Assembly: GCF_037094465.1 (NCBI RefSeq)
Contig: NZ_CP146609.1
Location: forward strand, 2,475,501-2,539,500
DNA from: Pseudodesulfovibrio sp. 5S69
GTDB lineage: Bacteria > Desulfobacterota > Desulfovibrionia > Desulfovibrionales > Desulfovibrionaceae
DNA: 64,000 nucleotides
Direction of reading: 5' to 3'
Shown piece after piece: positions 40,843 to 50,192 of this stretch. A program made the position numbers and the translations under genes. The notes beneath the pieces are model-generated. The model worked only from the letters and a program-made list of their open reading frames with translations. It searched no databases and was not told the DNA's origin. Position 1 is the first letter of the stretch; every line of letters starts with the position of its first letter.

Positions 40843-41676
40843 ATGTCGACAGCCAAAGACAATACGTTTCAATTCGTCAACAGCGGGCGGGACCTGGGCG
40901 TGACCGTGCTCAACGCGGTCATGTGGGATTTCGCCTACGGCCGGCACGCCCATGAGGAAGTGGCCATGGGCGTGACCCTTGATGGTGTGCAGGAGTTCTC
41001 CTGCAAGGGGAAACGGTTCAGCAGCGTCCCCGGCGACATCATTCTGTTCAATCCCGGTGAGGCGCACAACGGCAACCCAGGCGGCGGGAACGCCCTGAAA
41101 TACACTATGCTGTATCTCGACCCGGCCGTGTTCAACGGGCTCGCCCGGAGTGCGGCCGACAGCGACCAGGCGGAGCATCGCGCCGGGGAAGTCCATTTCT
41201 CGGACCCGGTCCTGCGCACCCTGATTTTGCGCACGGCACGGCTGGTGGCGGCCCCGAGGCGCAGCGGGCTTGAGATCGAGTCCTGCCTGTATGGCCTGGC
41301 CCGGCGGGTGACGAGCCGTATGGGCGTATACCGCCCGGACGGTTGGACCGACTCAAAGGATACGCTTTTGCTGCGAGCCCGGGACTATGTCCACGACAAC
41401 ATCGAGGACGACATCTCCATCGAGGATCTGAGCCGCGCCGTGCATCTGTCGAAATATCATTTCATCCGCCTGTTCCGGAGTCAGTTCGGGCTCACTCCGC
41501 ACCAGTACATCATCAATTACCGCATCAACAGGGTTCGGGAGGAGCTCGCCGCCGGCGCGCCGTCCACGGACGTGGCCCAGCGGTTCGGCTTTTTCGACGT
41601 CAGCCACATGAACCGGCATTTCAAGCGCGCCTACGGCCTTACGCCCCGGCAGTACCAGATTCAACTTACCAAGTAG
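40843..41676 (+). CDS. AraC-family transcription regulator
   Basis: A 277-aa protein from ATG 40843 (a longer open frame upstream lacks homology). N-terminal cupin-type sensor: AYGRHAHEEVAMGVTLDGVQEFSCKGKRFSSVPGDIILFNPGEAHNG. C-terminal two-HTH AraC domain: ISIEDLSRAVHLSKYHFIRLFRSQFGLTPHQYIINYRINRVREELAAGAPSTDVAQRFGFFDVSHMNRHFKRAYGLTPRQYQ. It likely senses an amino acid or similar and controls the exporter gene that starts 7 bp later. Confidence 0.9.
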   Translation: MSTAKDNTFQFVNSGRDLGVTVLNAVMWDFAYGRHAHEEVAMGVTLDGVQEFSCKGKRFSSVPGDIILFNPGEAHNGNPGGGNALKYTMLYLDPAVFNGLARSAADSDQAEHRAGEVHFSDPVLRTLILRTARLVAAPRRSGLEIESCLYGLARRVTSRMGVYRPDGWTDSKDTLLLRARDYVHDNIEDDISIEDLSRAVHLSKYHFIRLFRSQFGLTPHQYIINYRINRVREELAAGAPSTDVAQRFGFFDVSHMNRHFKRAYGLTPRQYQIQLTK

Positions 41677-41683
41677 GGTTTCC

Positions 41684-42289
41684 ATGCTCGGCATTATTCT
41701 GTTTTGCATCGGGGTCATGTATACCCCCGGTCCGGTGAATATACTCAGCCTGAACTGCGGTATGCAGCGCGGACCGGCCACGCACGTTCCGTTCTGTCTC
41801 GGCGTCGGAGCGGCGCTGGCCTTTTGGTTCACCCTGGTGGGCTACGCCGGGACTGCCGTGGTCGGCGGCGGCATGCTTCCGGTCATCGCCGGACTCGGAA
41901 CGTGCTTCATCCTCTACCTCGGCTGGAAGGTGGTGACCTCTGACGTGAACCTGGTTCAGACCGAGGAACCCATGGCAGCCCTGGATTTCAAGGACGGTCT
42001 GCTTATGCAGTTGCTCAACCCCAAGGCGTTCATGGTGGTCCTGCCCGTGGCCACAATTCAGTTCCCGGCCGTCGGGATCGGGGGCGCGGCGGTGGCAGGG
42101 TGGTCCCTGGCCCTCGGCACTCTGAGCGTGGGCGCGCCCCTGTCCTATGCCGCCATCGGGGCGCTGGTCTCCAGGCGCATTGATAATGCGCGTTATTTCA
42201 AATGGCTGAACTACGCCATGGGAGCCATGCTTTTCCTCGTGGCCGGGGATATGGCCTACGAGCACGTCTATCTAGCACTTTTCGGCTGA
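41684..42289 (+). CDS. LysE-family amino acid exporter
   Basis: A 201-aa membrane protein with six hydrophobic segments and the LysE/RhtB signatures: TPGPVNILSLNCGMQRG near the N-terminus and GLLMQLLNPKAFMVVLP. These efflux proteins export amino acids such as lysine, arginine or threonine from the cytoplasm. The gene pairs with the AraC regulator just upstream; such pairs are common. Confidence 0.88.
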   Translation: MLGIILFCIGVMYTPGPVNILSLNCGMQRGPATHVPFCLGVGAALAFWFTLVGYAGTAVVGGGMLPVIAGLGTCFILYLGWKVVTSDVNLVQTEEPMAALDFKDGLLMQLLNPKAFMVVLPVATIQFPAVGIGGAAVAGWSLALGTLSVGAPLSYAAIGALVSRRIDNARYFKWLNYAMGAMLFLVAGDMAYEHVYLALFG

Positions 42290-42529
42290 TGGCCTGCCGG
42301 GAAGGTCCGGTGTCTTGCGTAGCCGCCTGGCGCATCTGTTTTGGCCATCAAGGGAGCGCCCCTGGAGCCTTGCACGGTTTCAAGGGCTTTTTCCGTGGTG
42401 CGGGAGCAAGGAGGATTGGTCGCTAGCTCGCAAAACAGGAAGAAGGGCCATTTTTGTTCAGATAATTGGTTGCATGTCGGCCGGATGCTGTTAAGGTGGG
42501 GACAATAATCATTTCCACATGGAGGCATC

Positions 42530-42928
42530 ATGAGCAACAGACGTGTTTTCCTTAAATCTGCCCTGGCCCTAGCTGCCGGGTTGTCCCTCGGTGTCCACAA
42601 GGCTTCGGCTGAAACCGGCCCGTTCCCTTCGAACATCGTCTACACTGCCGATGATCCAGGCATCTGGGCGAAAAAGGCCCCAATCCACCTGCCCCAGGTG
42701 AGCATGGAGGGCGGCAAGCTCACCGTGCAGACCAAGCACCCCATGAGCGAGGCCCATTTTATCGTCCGCCACACCGTGGTCGGCGCGGACGGCAAGGTCA
42801 TCGGCGCCCAGGTCTTCACGCCCAAGGACAAGCCGATTTCCACTTACGATCTCCCGCCTAAGGGTGAATACTACGCCACGAGCTTCTGTAATCTGCACGA
42901 TTTTTGGGTAACGAAGTTCACGGTCTAG
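42530..42928 (+). CDS. Tat-exported superoxide reductase (neelaredoxin/desulfoferrodoxin type)
   Basis: A 132-aa protein with a Tat signal (SNRRVFLKSALALAAGLSLG, cut after ASA) and the iron domain of superoxide reductase: APIHLPQVSM, HPMSEAHFIVRHTVVGADGKVIGAQVF, and ATSFCNLHDFWVTKF, giving four His and one Cys for the Fe site. It reduces superoxide to peroxide outside the cytoplasm. No N-terminal desulforedoxin domain, so not classic Dfx; periplasmic form is notable. GGAGG precedes the ATG, terminator follows. Confidence 0.87.
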   Translation: MSNRRVFLKSALALAAGLSLGVHKASAETGPFPSNIVYTADDPGIWAKKAPIHLPQVSMEGGKLTVQTKHPMSEAHFIVRHTVVGADGKVIGAQVFTPKDKPISTYDLPPKGEYYATSFCNLHDFWVTKFTV

Positions 42929-42943
42929 TTCTGCATCAATGAC

Positions 42944-42979
42944 AAAAAAGCCCGCACGCCTTGCCGTGCGGGCTTTTTT
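42944..42979 (+). terminator. Terminator behind the superoxide reductase gene
   Basis: GCCCGCACG and CGTGCGGGC arms with A's before and T's after; works in both directions. Confidence 0.88.
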
Positions 42980-43026
42980 GTCCAGGGGAGGGGGGGGGCG
43001 GTCTTGGACGTCGTTGCCGCTCACGT

Positions 43027-43057
43027 AAAAAGCCCATGCATCGCTGCATGGGCTTTT
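43027..43057 (-). terminator. Terminator behind the PEP-CTERM gene
   Basis: AAAAGCCCATGCA (43028-43040), TCGC, TGCATGGGCTTTT (43045-43057), 13-bp arms; T run on either side. Confidence 0.88.
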
Positions 43058-43079
43058 GCGTTGTTCGGCGGTGTTGCGG

Positions 43080-43949
43080 CTACTGTCTGCGCATCCTTCT
43101 GCCGACAAAGGCCAGCGCCGTGAGGCCAAGGCCGAGGAAGGCGAACGTGGACGGTTCGGGGACGGGAGACGGGGTGCCGGTAATCGTCAGTTCCGAGCTG
43201 ATGTAGGTATCTTCGTTTTCGGGAGTCGTCCAGCCGTACAAGGTCCCGGGGGAAGCGCTGTCCACAACATACCAGGTGTAGAACCAAAACGATTCCAAAT
43301 GTCCTTCCGTGGAGACCACGCTTCCCGGCAGGTTTGCAAGATATCGCAGGACGGTGGTGGATCTATAGTCGTAATCGTCCAGGGACATGGTATCCAATTC
43401 TCCGAATCCGCTCAGGAAAGAGAAGGTGTAGTCATATCCTTCGTAGGAAAAAACCCCCGAAGCGGCGCTGGGATTCGTCAGGATGAATACGTCATTGTTG
43501 CGTTCATCCCCATTACTATAATTATTGCTCGTCTCAAAGAAAAGGAAATCAAGGTTCGTATTGAAGGTCATCACCGTGTCGGAAGTGGTGCCCTTGAGAG
43601 TCAGGGTTGCGGCCAATGTCCCGCCTTGAAGAAACGTGCTGTCGCCGTCAATAGGTTGGTTGTTGTGGTATAAATGATCCTGGATATCCGCAGTAGTATT
43701 GGTCGCCATGGTACCGGTTTTGTTTACGAAACCAATTGAGCTTGTCCCGTTGCGTCCCCAACCCAATTCGGTTCCGTCCGTGCTGAGCGTCAGGCCCGAG
43801 TCGCTCTCGGTGCTATATTGGTTCCAGTAATCGGCGAAGCTGTAGGAGAGGGAATAGGACCATTCGTTGACGAAGGCCGCGAATGCGGGCTGTGCAAGGA
43901 GAATGGTAAGACTGAGTGCTGCGAGCAGCTTGGTCGTTAACTTCCTCAT
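43080..43949 (-). CDS. PEP-CTERM sorting-domain secreted protein
   Basis: A 289-aa protein: signal peptide (RKLTTKLLAALSLTILLAQPAFA), a beta-rich body of Ser/Thr/Asn/Tyr-rich sequence, and at the C-terminus VPEPSTFAFLGLGLTALAFVGRRMRRQ, i.e. PEP motif, membrane helix and basic tail recognised by an exosortase. It is thus placed on the cell surface or in an exopolymer matrix. ATG 43949 with GAGG 6 nt upstream is preferred over GTG 43961. Function of the body unknown. Confidence 0.85.
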   Translation of the reverse strand: MRKLTTKLLAALSLTILLAQPAFAAFVNEWSYSLSYSFADYWNQYSTESDSGLTLSTDGTELGWGRNGTSSIGFVNKTGTMATNTTADIQDHLYHNNQPIDGDSTFLQGGTLAATLTLKGTTSDTVMTFNTNLDFLFFETSNNYSNGDERNNDVFILTNPSAASGVFSYEGYDYTFSFLSGFGELDTMSLDDYDYRSTTVLRYLANLPGSVVSTEGHLESFWFYTWYVVDSASPGTLYGWTTPENEDTYISSELTITGTPSPVPEPSTFAFLGLGLTALAFVGRRMRRQ

Positions 43950-44076
43950 CGTAATCCTCACGGTGTTATTGTGCAGTCATATTAAATGTAGCGATCAAGC
44001 AAATTATATTCCAATTCATATCGTAGGAGTTTTGTTTATGTTTCTTGAGGCGCAATCGTTGGCTGACGCGTCATTG

Positions 44077-44115
44077 TGTAAATCCTGCCGACAGTTTTGT
44101 CAGGTATAATTTACA
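44077..44115. repeat. Long imperfect hairpin with TATAAT in one arm
   Basis: TGTAAAT...ATTTACA outer arms, CCTG/CAGG and GACA/TGTC inner arms. The right arm carries TATAAT (44105-44110), so it could be a promoter with an operator facing right. Intergenic between the PEP-CTERM gene and the chemoreceptor gene. Confidence 0.35.
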
Positions 44116-44157
44116 GCGTTCGGGACTGGAGATCACTGTCGGAAGGCGGCCTGTCCC

Positions 44158-44310
44158 ATGCTCCATGCCAATTTCAGCACACTTACTGAGGCCGAATCCG
44201 AGCGGGCCTTATTGAAGGCCGGAGGCAACTCGTCGACACGGATGGAGCCGAATGTGTCCAGGAACAGTACGAACAGAGCCCCCCTGAGACGATCAACTGA
44301 AGACCCATAG
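44158..44310 (+). pseudogene. Possible remnant of a Fis-type HTH C-terminus
   Basis: A 50-codon frame reading LHANFSTLTEAESERALLKAGGNSSTRMEPN. The part ALLKAGGNSS is like the Fis domain of sigma54-dependent regulators (ALEKAGGN-x-x-x-AA), but the recognition helix is missing. No ribosome site. Probably a decayed end of a regulator gene; could also be noncoding. Confidence 0.25.
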
Positions 44311-44486
44311 AGTCCCTCACAATTTTTCTCCCGTCAGGAAGGGGGGCGTCTGATCCCGGAAGTCGAGGTCTTCGCAGGAGGATTCCACGGTTCCGTCGAA
44401 GATTGTGTGCAAAAGGAAAATATAATTGCTTGCCGGACGTTGTGGGCTATTATTCAATCAACTATCCTGTAGGGGGAGGCATTGTC

Positions 44487-46418
44487 ATGAAAATTCGGGC
44501 CAAGTTTATTTTATCGATCATCATTCCCGTTTTTGTGTCCGTAGTCGTCATTTCCAGTGTGGTTTCCCTGCAGGTGAGCGGCACCGTCACGGAACAGTTC
44601 AAGATGTCCTCGCAGGAGGAACTGCGCGTTGTGGATGGCTTTGTCTCGCAGTTGCTGAAGGGACCGGCCGAGGTCGCGAAATACGTCGCCTCACTGCCCG
44701 CCCTGACCGGGGGAATGGGGGAATGGACCCGTTATTTCGACCTTCCGGCCGGGGACAATCCCGTCCTGCATGACGGCATGAGCGCCAAGGAACGTTCTGC
44801 GTTCGACACCTTTGAGCGGCTGATGAAATCCCACCCTGATTTTGCCTATGTCTATGCCGGACTCGAGGACGGCGGCTATACCCAGTCCCCCAGCGAGAAC
44901 ATGGGCAACAAGTTCGATCCCAGAAAGCGGCCGTGGTATATCCAGGGCAAGCAGTCGCCCACGGAGGTGACGCTGCTCAGCGCCTACATTACCACTCAGG
45001 GCGTGCCGAACATCGGCGTCGTCGCCAAGGTCCACGACAGCTCTGGAAAGCTCGTGGGCATCGGGGCCGTGGACATGTCGCTGGCCAAGCTCACGGAAAT
45101 TGCGGCCAACATCAACATCGGCAAGACCGGTTACATGATGATCGTCCAAAACGACGGAACCGTTCTGGCCGACCCCAGGCACAAGGACTTCGTTTTCAAG
45201 AAGATGGGCGAACTGGCCGGGGCCTATTCGACGTTGAACGAAACAAAGGGCGGCCTGGTCGAAGACCTCGACATCGACGGGGTGCCCATGTTCGGCAGCG
45301 TCTACGTCTCTCCGGACTCCGGCTGGAAGTACGTGGCGCTCATTGAACGTAAGGAGATCATGAGTGCATCCAACGCGGCCGTCCTCAACACCGCCGTCAT
45401 CGGATTGGTCATCGCGGTCCTGTTCGCTCTGGGCGGCTGGCGGATCGCCAAGTCCATGACCGATCCCATCATCCGAAGCGGCAGCTTCACACGTCAGGTC
45501 GCCGGTGGTGACCTGACGGCTTCCATCTCCGTGTCCGGCAAGGATGAAGTGGCCGTTCTCGCCAAGGATCTTTCGGAAATGGGCACGGCCCTCCGGGGGG
45601 TGGTCGGCGATGTCCGATCGACGGTCGATGGCGTTGCCTCCGGCGCCGTGGAGCTGTCGGCCACGGCCGAAAGCCTGTCCCAGGCGGCCACCGAGCAGGC
45701 GGCCAACGTCGAGGAGATCGCTTCGTCCATGGAGCAGATGGTCAGCAACATCAGCCAGAACGCGGAGAATGCTCGCGAAACCGAGCACATTGCCCAGCGT
45801 TCTGCGACCGATGCGGAACGGGGTGGACAGTCGGTCGCCCAGACCGTGGAGGCCATGCGCGAGATCGCCGACAGAATCTCGGTCATCGAGGAGATCGCGC
45901 GGCAGACCAACCTCCTGGCCCTGAACGCGGCCATCGAGGCGGCCAGGGCGGGCGAGCACGGCAAGGGCTTCGCCGTTGTCGCGGCGGAGGTCAGAAAGCT
46001 GGCGGAACGCTCCGGCGTCGCTGCCGCGGAAATCAGCGACCTGTCCGCCACGAGCGTCCAGGTGGCCGAGGAGGCGGGCGAGATGCTGGGCAAGATGGTC
46101 CCGGACATCAAGCACACCGCGGAACTCATCCAGGAGATCACGGCCGCGAGCAACGAGCAGCAGTCCGGAGCGGAGGGCGTCAACACCGCCATTCATCAAC
46201 TGGATCAGGTCATCCAGCAGATCGCCTCGGCCTCGGAGGAGATGTCGTCCACTTCGGAGGAATTGGCCAGTCAGGCCGAGCACCTCAAGAGCACGGTGGC
46301 CTACTTCAAGATCGACGGCGGCGGTTCTGGCCCGGCCTCCCGGGTAACCGTGCGCAAGACGACCCCCGCCCTCAATGCCGGGAGCGCGGGCGACGGCGAC
46401 GGGTTCGACAGGTTTTGA
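44487..46418 (+). CDS. Methyl-accepting chemotaxis protein with dCache sensor
   Basis: A 643-aa chemoreceptor; GGGGGAGG 7 nt before the ATG decides the start. TM1 ([22 protein letters not shown]), a periplasmic dCache_1 domain to about residue 285 ([62 protein letters not shown]), TM2 ([21 protein letters not shown]), HAMP, and the signalling hairpin tip [42 protein letters not shown] that docks CheA/CheW. No obvious CheR-binding pentapeptide at the C-terminus. The DxxR...W...Y pattern is of amino-acid or carboxylate sensing type. Confidence 0.93.
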   Translation: MKIRAKFILSIIIPVFVSVVVISSVVSLQVSGTVTEQFKMSSQEELRVVDGFVSQLLKGPAEVAKYVASLPALTGGMGEWTRYFDLPAGDNPVLHDGMSAKERSAFDTFERLMKSHPDFAYVYAGLEDGGYTQSPSENMGNKFDPRKRPWYIQGKQSPTEVTLLSAYITTQGVPNIGVVAKVHDSSGKLVGIGAVDMSLAKLTEIAANINIGKTGYMMIVQNDGTVLADPRHKDFVFKKMGELAGAYSTLNETKGGLVEDLDIDGVPMFGSVYVSPDSGWKYVALIERKEIMSASNAAVLNTAVIGLVIAVLFALGGWRIAKSMTDPIIRSGSFTRQVAGGDLTASISVSGKDEVAVLAKDLSEMGTALRGVVGDVRSTVDGVASGAVELSATAESLSQAATEQAANVEEIASSMEQMVSNISQNAENARETEHIAQRSATDAERGGQSVAQTVEAMREIADRISVIEEIARQTNLLALNAAIEAARAGEHGKGFAVVAAEVRKLAERSGVAAAEISDLSATSVQVAEEAGEMLGKMVPDIKHTAELIQEITAASNEQQSGAEGVNTAIHQLDQVIQQIASASEEMSSTSEELASQAEHLKSTVAYFKIDGGGSGPASRVTVRKTTPALNAGSAGDGDGFDRF

Positions 46419-46552
46419 TTCATCCGACGCATACATGGCAGGTCGTCCTCGGCGTCGTGGACGGCCTGCCTTTTCGTTTGGGTGAGGAGCCAGCCTGGCG
46501 AGAACAAGCGACAAATGGCGAAGTGAGCGCCGCCCAGAAAAACGGAAAGAAG

Positions 46553-46587
46553 AAAGCCCGTAAAATCAAGCTGATTTTACGGGCTTT
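46553..46587 (-). terminator. Terminator behind tRNA-Met
   Basis: 15-bp perfect arms AAAGCCCGTAAAATC and GATTTTACGGGCTTT with a 5-nt loop, 12 bp behind the tRNA 3' end. Confidence 0.85.
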
Positions 46588-46598
46588 CGTTTCATTCG

Positions 46599-46675
46599 TG
46601 GTAGCGAGGAGAGGACTTGAACCTCCGACTCTGCGGATATGAGCCGCATGCTCTAACCAACTGAGCTACCTCGCC
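46599..46675 (-). tRNA. tRNA-Met (CAT), elongator type
   Basis: Minus strand starts GGCGAGGTAGCTCAGTTGG, anticodon loop CTCATAT, T-loop GGTTCAAGTCC, end with encoded CCA. Acceptor GGCGAGG/CCTCGCT has a G-U at 1-72. Lacks the unpaired first base and GGG stem of initiator tRNA. A lysidine-modified Ile2 tRNA cannot be wholly excluded. Confidence 0.9.
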
Positions 46676-46768
46676 ACGTTTGTTCCGCCGAAGCGGTCAC
46701 AGTCTATAGACCGTCTTTCCGGGCTTGGCAAGTGTAAATTTCCGGTTCGGGCCAAAAAGAGGAACACA

Positions 46769-47560
46769 TTACAAAAACAGGAGAATCAGTGCAGCCAGGA
46801 GAATGCGGTATACGGCGAAGGGGCGCAGGGTCAGGCGTCCGAGCAGGACGATGAACCCTTTGACCGCCAGCCAGGCCGCGATGAAGGAGACCACGAAGCC
46901 GATGAGCAGGAAGATCAGATCGCCGGTTTCGAACAGCGCGTAGTTCTTAAGGAAGTCGTAGCCGGTGGCGGCGAACATGATGGGCACGGCCGCGATGAAG
47001 GAGTATTCGGCGGCCACGGTTCGCTTGGCGCCCAGGAGCATGCCGCCCATAATGGTGGAGGCGGACCGGGAAAAGCCCGGCCACAGGGCCAGGCACTGAA
47101 ACAGGCCGATGCCGAACGCCGTCTTCGGGGTGATCTCGTCCAAGGTCAGGGTGGTCTTCTCGAAATCCTTGGCCTCGACCACGAAGATGAGCACCGCGCC
47201 CACGGCCAGGGCCACGGCCACGGTGAAGGGTGAGAAGAGGTATTCCTTGATGTAGTGATGGGTCAGCAGGCCGAGCACGGACGCGGGCAGGGAGGTCAGG
47301 AACAGGAGCCACAGGCCGTACACGCCCGAGAACTTGCGCTCCTTGTCCGGGAAAACCAGGCCAACGAAGCGATCCCAATACAGGACCACCACGGCCAGGA
47401 TGGCCCCGAGCTGGATGACGATCTCGAAGGTGTCGGCCTTGGGGCCGGTGAAGTCCAGGAGATGTCCGGCGATGATCAGGTGGCCGGTGCTCGAGATGGG
47501 CAGGAACTCGGTCAGGCCTTCGACAATGCCGAGAATGATCGCAACATACCAGGGTGCCAT
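46769..47560 (-). CDS. uppP: Undecaprenyl-diphosphatase
   Basis: A 263-aa polytopic protein of the BacA/UppP family: ILGIVEGLTEFLPISSTGHLII (the E-x-x-x-E/S-T-G-H active site) and the second half motif WPGFSRSASTIMGGMLLGA. It dephosphorylates undecaprenyl pyrophosphate so that the lipid carrier can be reused in peptidoglycan and O-antigen synthesis; gives bacitracin resistance. Usual length. Confidence 0.95.
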   Translation of the reverse strand: MAPWYVAIILGIVEGLTEFLPISSTGHLIIAGHLLDFTGPKADTFEIVIQLGAILAVVVLYWDRFVGLVFPDKERKFSGVYGLWLLFLTSLPASVLGLLTHHYIKEYLFSPFTVAVALAVGAVLIFVVEAKDFEKTTLTLDEITPKTAFGIGLFQCLALWPGFSRSASTIMGGMLLGAKRTVAAEYSFIAAVPIMFAATGYDFLKNYALFETGDLIFLLIGFVVSFIAAWLAVKGFIVLLGRLTLRPFAVYRILLAALILLFL

Positions 47561-47694
47561 GTGATCCTCATGAACGGAATAGGGTTCGGACGCGCATTGT
47601 GCTAGGGTTTAGACCAACTAATGCCGTCTTGCAACCCCACGGAAGCTGGTGTATCTCCTTTCGCTGGAACCATGTTCAACCCCGGGAGCGATCC

Positions 47695-47877
47695 ATGACA
47701 ACCATAATGCCCCAGAGCGAATTGACCCGTAAGGCCGTGGCCTGGATCTGCGAATTGCGTGACAACGGAGACGGGAGAGGGCTCCCCGCGCTCATCGAAG
47801 AGGCCGGCGTGCGCTTCAATCTCGGCCCCAAAGACATGGAGTTTCTCCTGCGGTTCTTCAAGGAAAACAAGGGCTGA
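47695..47877 (+). CDS. Small conserved-looking protein before lptF
   Basis: A 60-aa helical protein (SELTRKAVAWICELRDNGDGRGLPALIEEAGVRFNLGPKDMEFLLRFFKEN) with GGGAG upstream, ending 10 bp before lptF. It has the amphipathic look of a small regulatory protein; no family recognised. Confidence 0.6.
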   Translation: MTTIMPQSELTRKAVAWICELRDNGDGRGLPALIEEAGVRFNLGPKDMEFLLRFFKENKG

Positions 47878-47886
47878 TTCCATCCG

Positions 47887-49062
47887 GTGAAACTGCTTCA
47901 ACGTCAGATTTTTCTGGAACTGCTCAAGCTGTTCGGCTTGACCGTGTCCTGCCTCCTGGGCCTTATCCTGGTGGGCAGAATGCTTCAGTTGCGTTCCCTG
48001 TTCCTCTCCCAGAACATCGGCATCTTGAACATCCTTCAGCTATTCTTCTTCCTGACGCCTTTTTTCCTGCTCCTGATCACGCCCATCGCGACCATGCTCA
48101 GCGTCTTCCTGACCTTCCTGCGCATGAGCACGGACAACGAACTGGTGGCCCTCAAGGCAAACGGGGTCAGCTTGTACCGCATGCTCCCCGCGCCCGTGCT
48201 CTTTTGCAGCCTGTGTACGCTGTTCGCCTTCTTCATCTCCTTCTGGGGGCTGGCCTGGGGCATGGACATGTTCAAGACCAAACTCTATTATTTTGCCAAG
48301 ACCCATTCGAAGTTCGCCTTGCAACCGGGTGTGTTCAATAAGGAATTTCCTGGGATCACCTTCTACGCTCACCAGGTGGACAACGAGAAGGGCGAATTGA
48401 AGTTCGCCTTTGTCCGCGACGATTCCATCAAGGGCACCTCGGTGGTCGTGGTCGCCCCGGAGGCCGAGGTGGTCTCCAAGCCGCAGCAGGCAGAAATCCA
48501 CGTGGTCTTCCACAACGGCCGCATCTTCCGGCAGAGCGGCGACGAACTGAATATCCTCAAGTTTGGCACGTATTCCATCAAGCTCGACCTGGGCAAGCTG
48601 TTGACCGGCTTCAATTTCGTGGAGCAAAAGGCTAAGGACATGCCGTTTTTCCGGCTCAGAGACATCCGCAAGGACCACGGCCTGATGCCGCATGAAGACG
48701 ACCGCTTCTTCCGCAAGGTGGACACCGAGTTCTACAAGCGGCTGACCCTGCCGCTGGGCTGTTTCATCCTGGGCATGTTCGCCATCCCCATCGCTTCGGT
48801 CTTCCGCGGACTGAAGCAGCAGTACGGCCTGCTCCTGGCCATGGGCTTGTTCATGGTCTACTACACAATGTTCTCCATCGGCGTGAGTATGGGCGAATCG
48901 GGTACGATTCCGCCTGAATACGGCATGTGGGCTCCGGACATCCTGTTCGTGTTCGTGGCCCTGTTCGGCATGCGCTACGCCAACCTTGAGCGGACGCCCA
49001 CGGTGGTCCACTGGCTGCTGCACCTGCGTTTGCCGGGACGAAAAGAGGAGGCCGGGGCGTGA
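47887..49062 (+). CDS. lptF: LPS export permease LptF
   Basis: A 391-aa YjgP/YjgQ-family permease starting at GTG. Three N-terminal membrane helices (LFGLTVSCLLGLILVG; LFFFLTPFFLLLITPIATMLSVFLTFLRM), a periplasmic beta-jellyroll, and three C-terminal helices. Motif FLRMSTDNELVALKANGVSLYRM is the coupling helix contacting the LptB ATPase. It extracts lipopolysaccharide from the inner membrane together with LptG, the overlapping next gene (GTGA). Confidence 0.93.
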   Translation: MKLLQRQIFLELLKLFGLTVSCLLGLILVGRMLQLRSLFLSQNIGILNILQLFFFLTPFFLLLITPIATMLSVFLTFLRMSTDNELVALKANGVSLYRMLPAPVLFCSLCTLFAFFISFWGLAWGMDMFKTKLYYFAKTHSKFALQPGVFNKEFPGITFYAHQVDNEKGELKFAFVRDDSIKGTSVVVVAPEAEVVSKPQQAEIHVVFHNGRIFRQSGDELNILKFGTYSIKLDLGKLLTGFNFVEQKAKDMPFFRLRDIRKDHGLMPHEDDRFFRKVDTEFYKRLTLPLGCFILGMFAIPIASVFRGLKQQYGLLLAMGLFMVYYTMFSIGVSMGESGTIPPEYGMWAPDILFVFVALFGMRYANLERTPTVVHWLLHLRLPGRKEEAGA

Positions 49063-50192
49063 AGGTCATCGGCGTCTTGAACCGGTACCTCATCCGGCAG
49101 AATCTCTATCTCATGGCCATCTGCCTGGCCGTGGGCACCAGCCTCTATTTGTTGTCCGACATCTTCGACCGGCTGGACGACTTCATCCGGGCCGGGTTGG
49201 GGGCGCAGACCATCCTGTTCTATTTCATTGTCAAGATCCCGCTCATCGTCTCGCAGCTCATGCCCGCGGTCTTTCTCCTGGCCATGGTCGTCCAGCTCGG
49301 CGTGCTCTCCCGATCCAGGGAGATGCTTGCCCTGCGCGCCGGGGGCGTGTCTTTTGCGTGGTTCATCCGCTTCTTCGTCGTCTATGCCTTGATCTGGAGT
49401 GCGGGGCAGCTGGTTTTTTCACAGTTTCTCGGGGTGTTCGGCGAGCAGGAGGCCAATCGCATTTGGAAGGAAGACGTCCGCAAGAAGCAACTGGACGAGT
49501 TGACCATCCACGACCTGTGGTTCCGGGACGGGCCGTTCATCGTCCTGGCCAAGGAGGCCCAGCCGAGCAAGAGCAGGGCGAGCGACATCACCGTCTACGA
49601 GTTCACCACGGACAATCAGGAGCTTATCCGCATCCTGACCGCCAAGAAGGCGCTCATCGACGACCACGGTTGGGGGCTTCTGGACGTGCATGAATTGGAC
49701 ACCCGGACATTCATCACCGTGGACCGGCCGTCCCAGTTTCTGTCGGTGCGCCAGAACCTCAGCGCCTACGCCGCCGTGGAACTCAAGGGCGACACCGCCC
49801 AACTGCCGCTACTCGAATTGTCCAAGGCCATAAAAAGGCTGCAGGAATCGGGCTCCAACGTGGAGATATTGCAGACCATCTGGCACAGCAAGCTGGCCTA
49901 TGCCTTCTCCATGGTGGTCATGGCCCTGCTGGCCCTGATGTTGGTAACATTTTCGGAGAACGTCTACGCCAACATCGGCCTGTCGCTCATCCTCATATTT
50001 ATTCAGTACGGGATGCACGTGGTCGGAGAGACCGCCGGGGAAAAGGGCGTGCTGCCGCCCATCATCGCGGCCTGGCTCGGCAACGGGATTGTGGGCTCGG
50101 TGGCCTGTCTGCGCCTGGCCTGGGTGGCCATGCCGGGGTTCAAGGCCGCGATCCGGACCGCGGTCCACGGTTTGATTCCAGGTCGGGCGTGA
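49059..50192 (+). CDS. lptG: LPS export permease LptG
   Basis: A 377-aa partner of LptF with the same build: helix 1 near 16-36, coupling motif LGVLSRSREMLALRAGGVSFAWFIR, periplasmic domain, C-terminal helices (YAFSMVVMALLALMLVTFSENVYANIGLSLILIFIQYGMHVVG). GTG start overlaps the lptF stop; AGAGGAGG upstream. Convergent with engB, whose stop lies right against it. Confidence 0.93.
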   Translation: MKVIGVLNRYLIRQNLYLMAICLAVGTSLYLLSDIFDRLDDFIRAGLGAQTILFYFIVKIPLIVSQLMPAVFLLAMVVQLGVLSRSREMLALRAGGVSFAWFIRFFVVYALIWSAGQLVFSQFLGVFGEQEANRIWKEDVRKKQLDELTIHDLWFRDGPFIVLAKEAQPSKSRASDITVYEFTTDNQELIRILTAKKALIDDHGWGLLDVHELDTRTFITVDRPSQFLSVRQNLSAYAAVELKGDTAQLPLLELSKAIKRLQESGSNVEILQTIWHSKLAYAFSMVVMALLALMLVTFSENVYANIGLSLILIFIQYGMHVVGETAGEKGVLPPIIAAWLGNGIVGSVACLRLAWVAMPGFKAAIRTAVHGLIPGRA

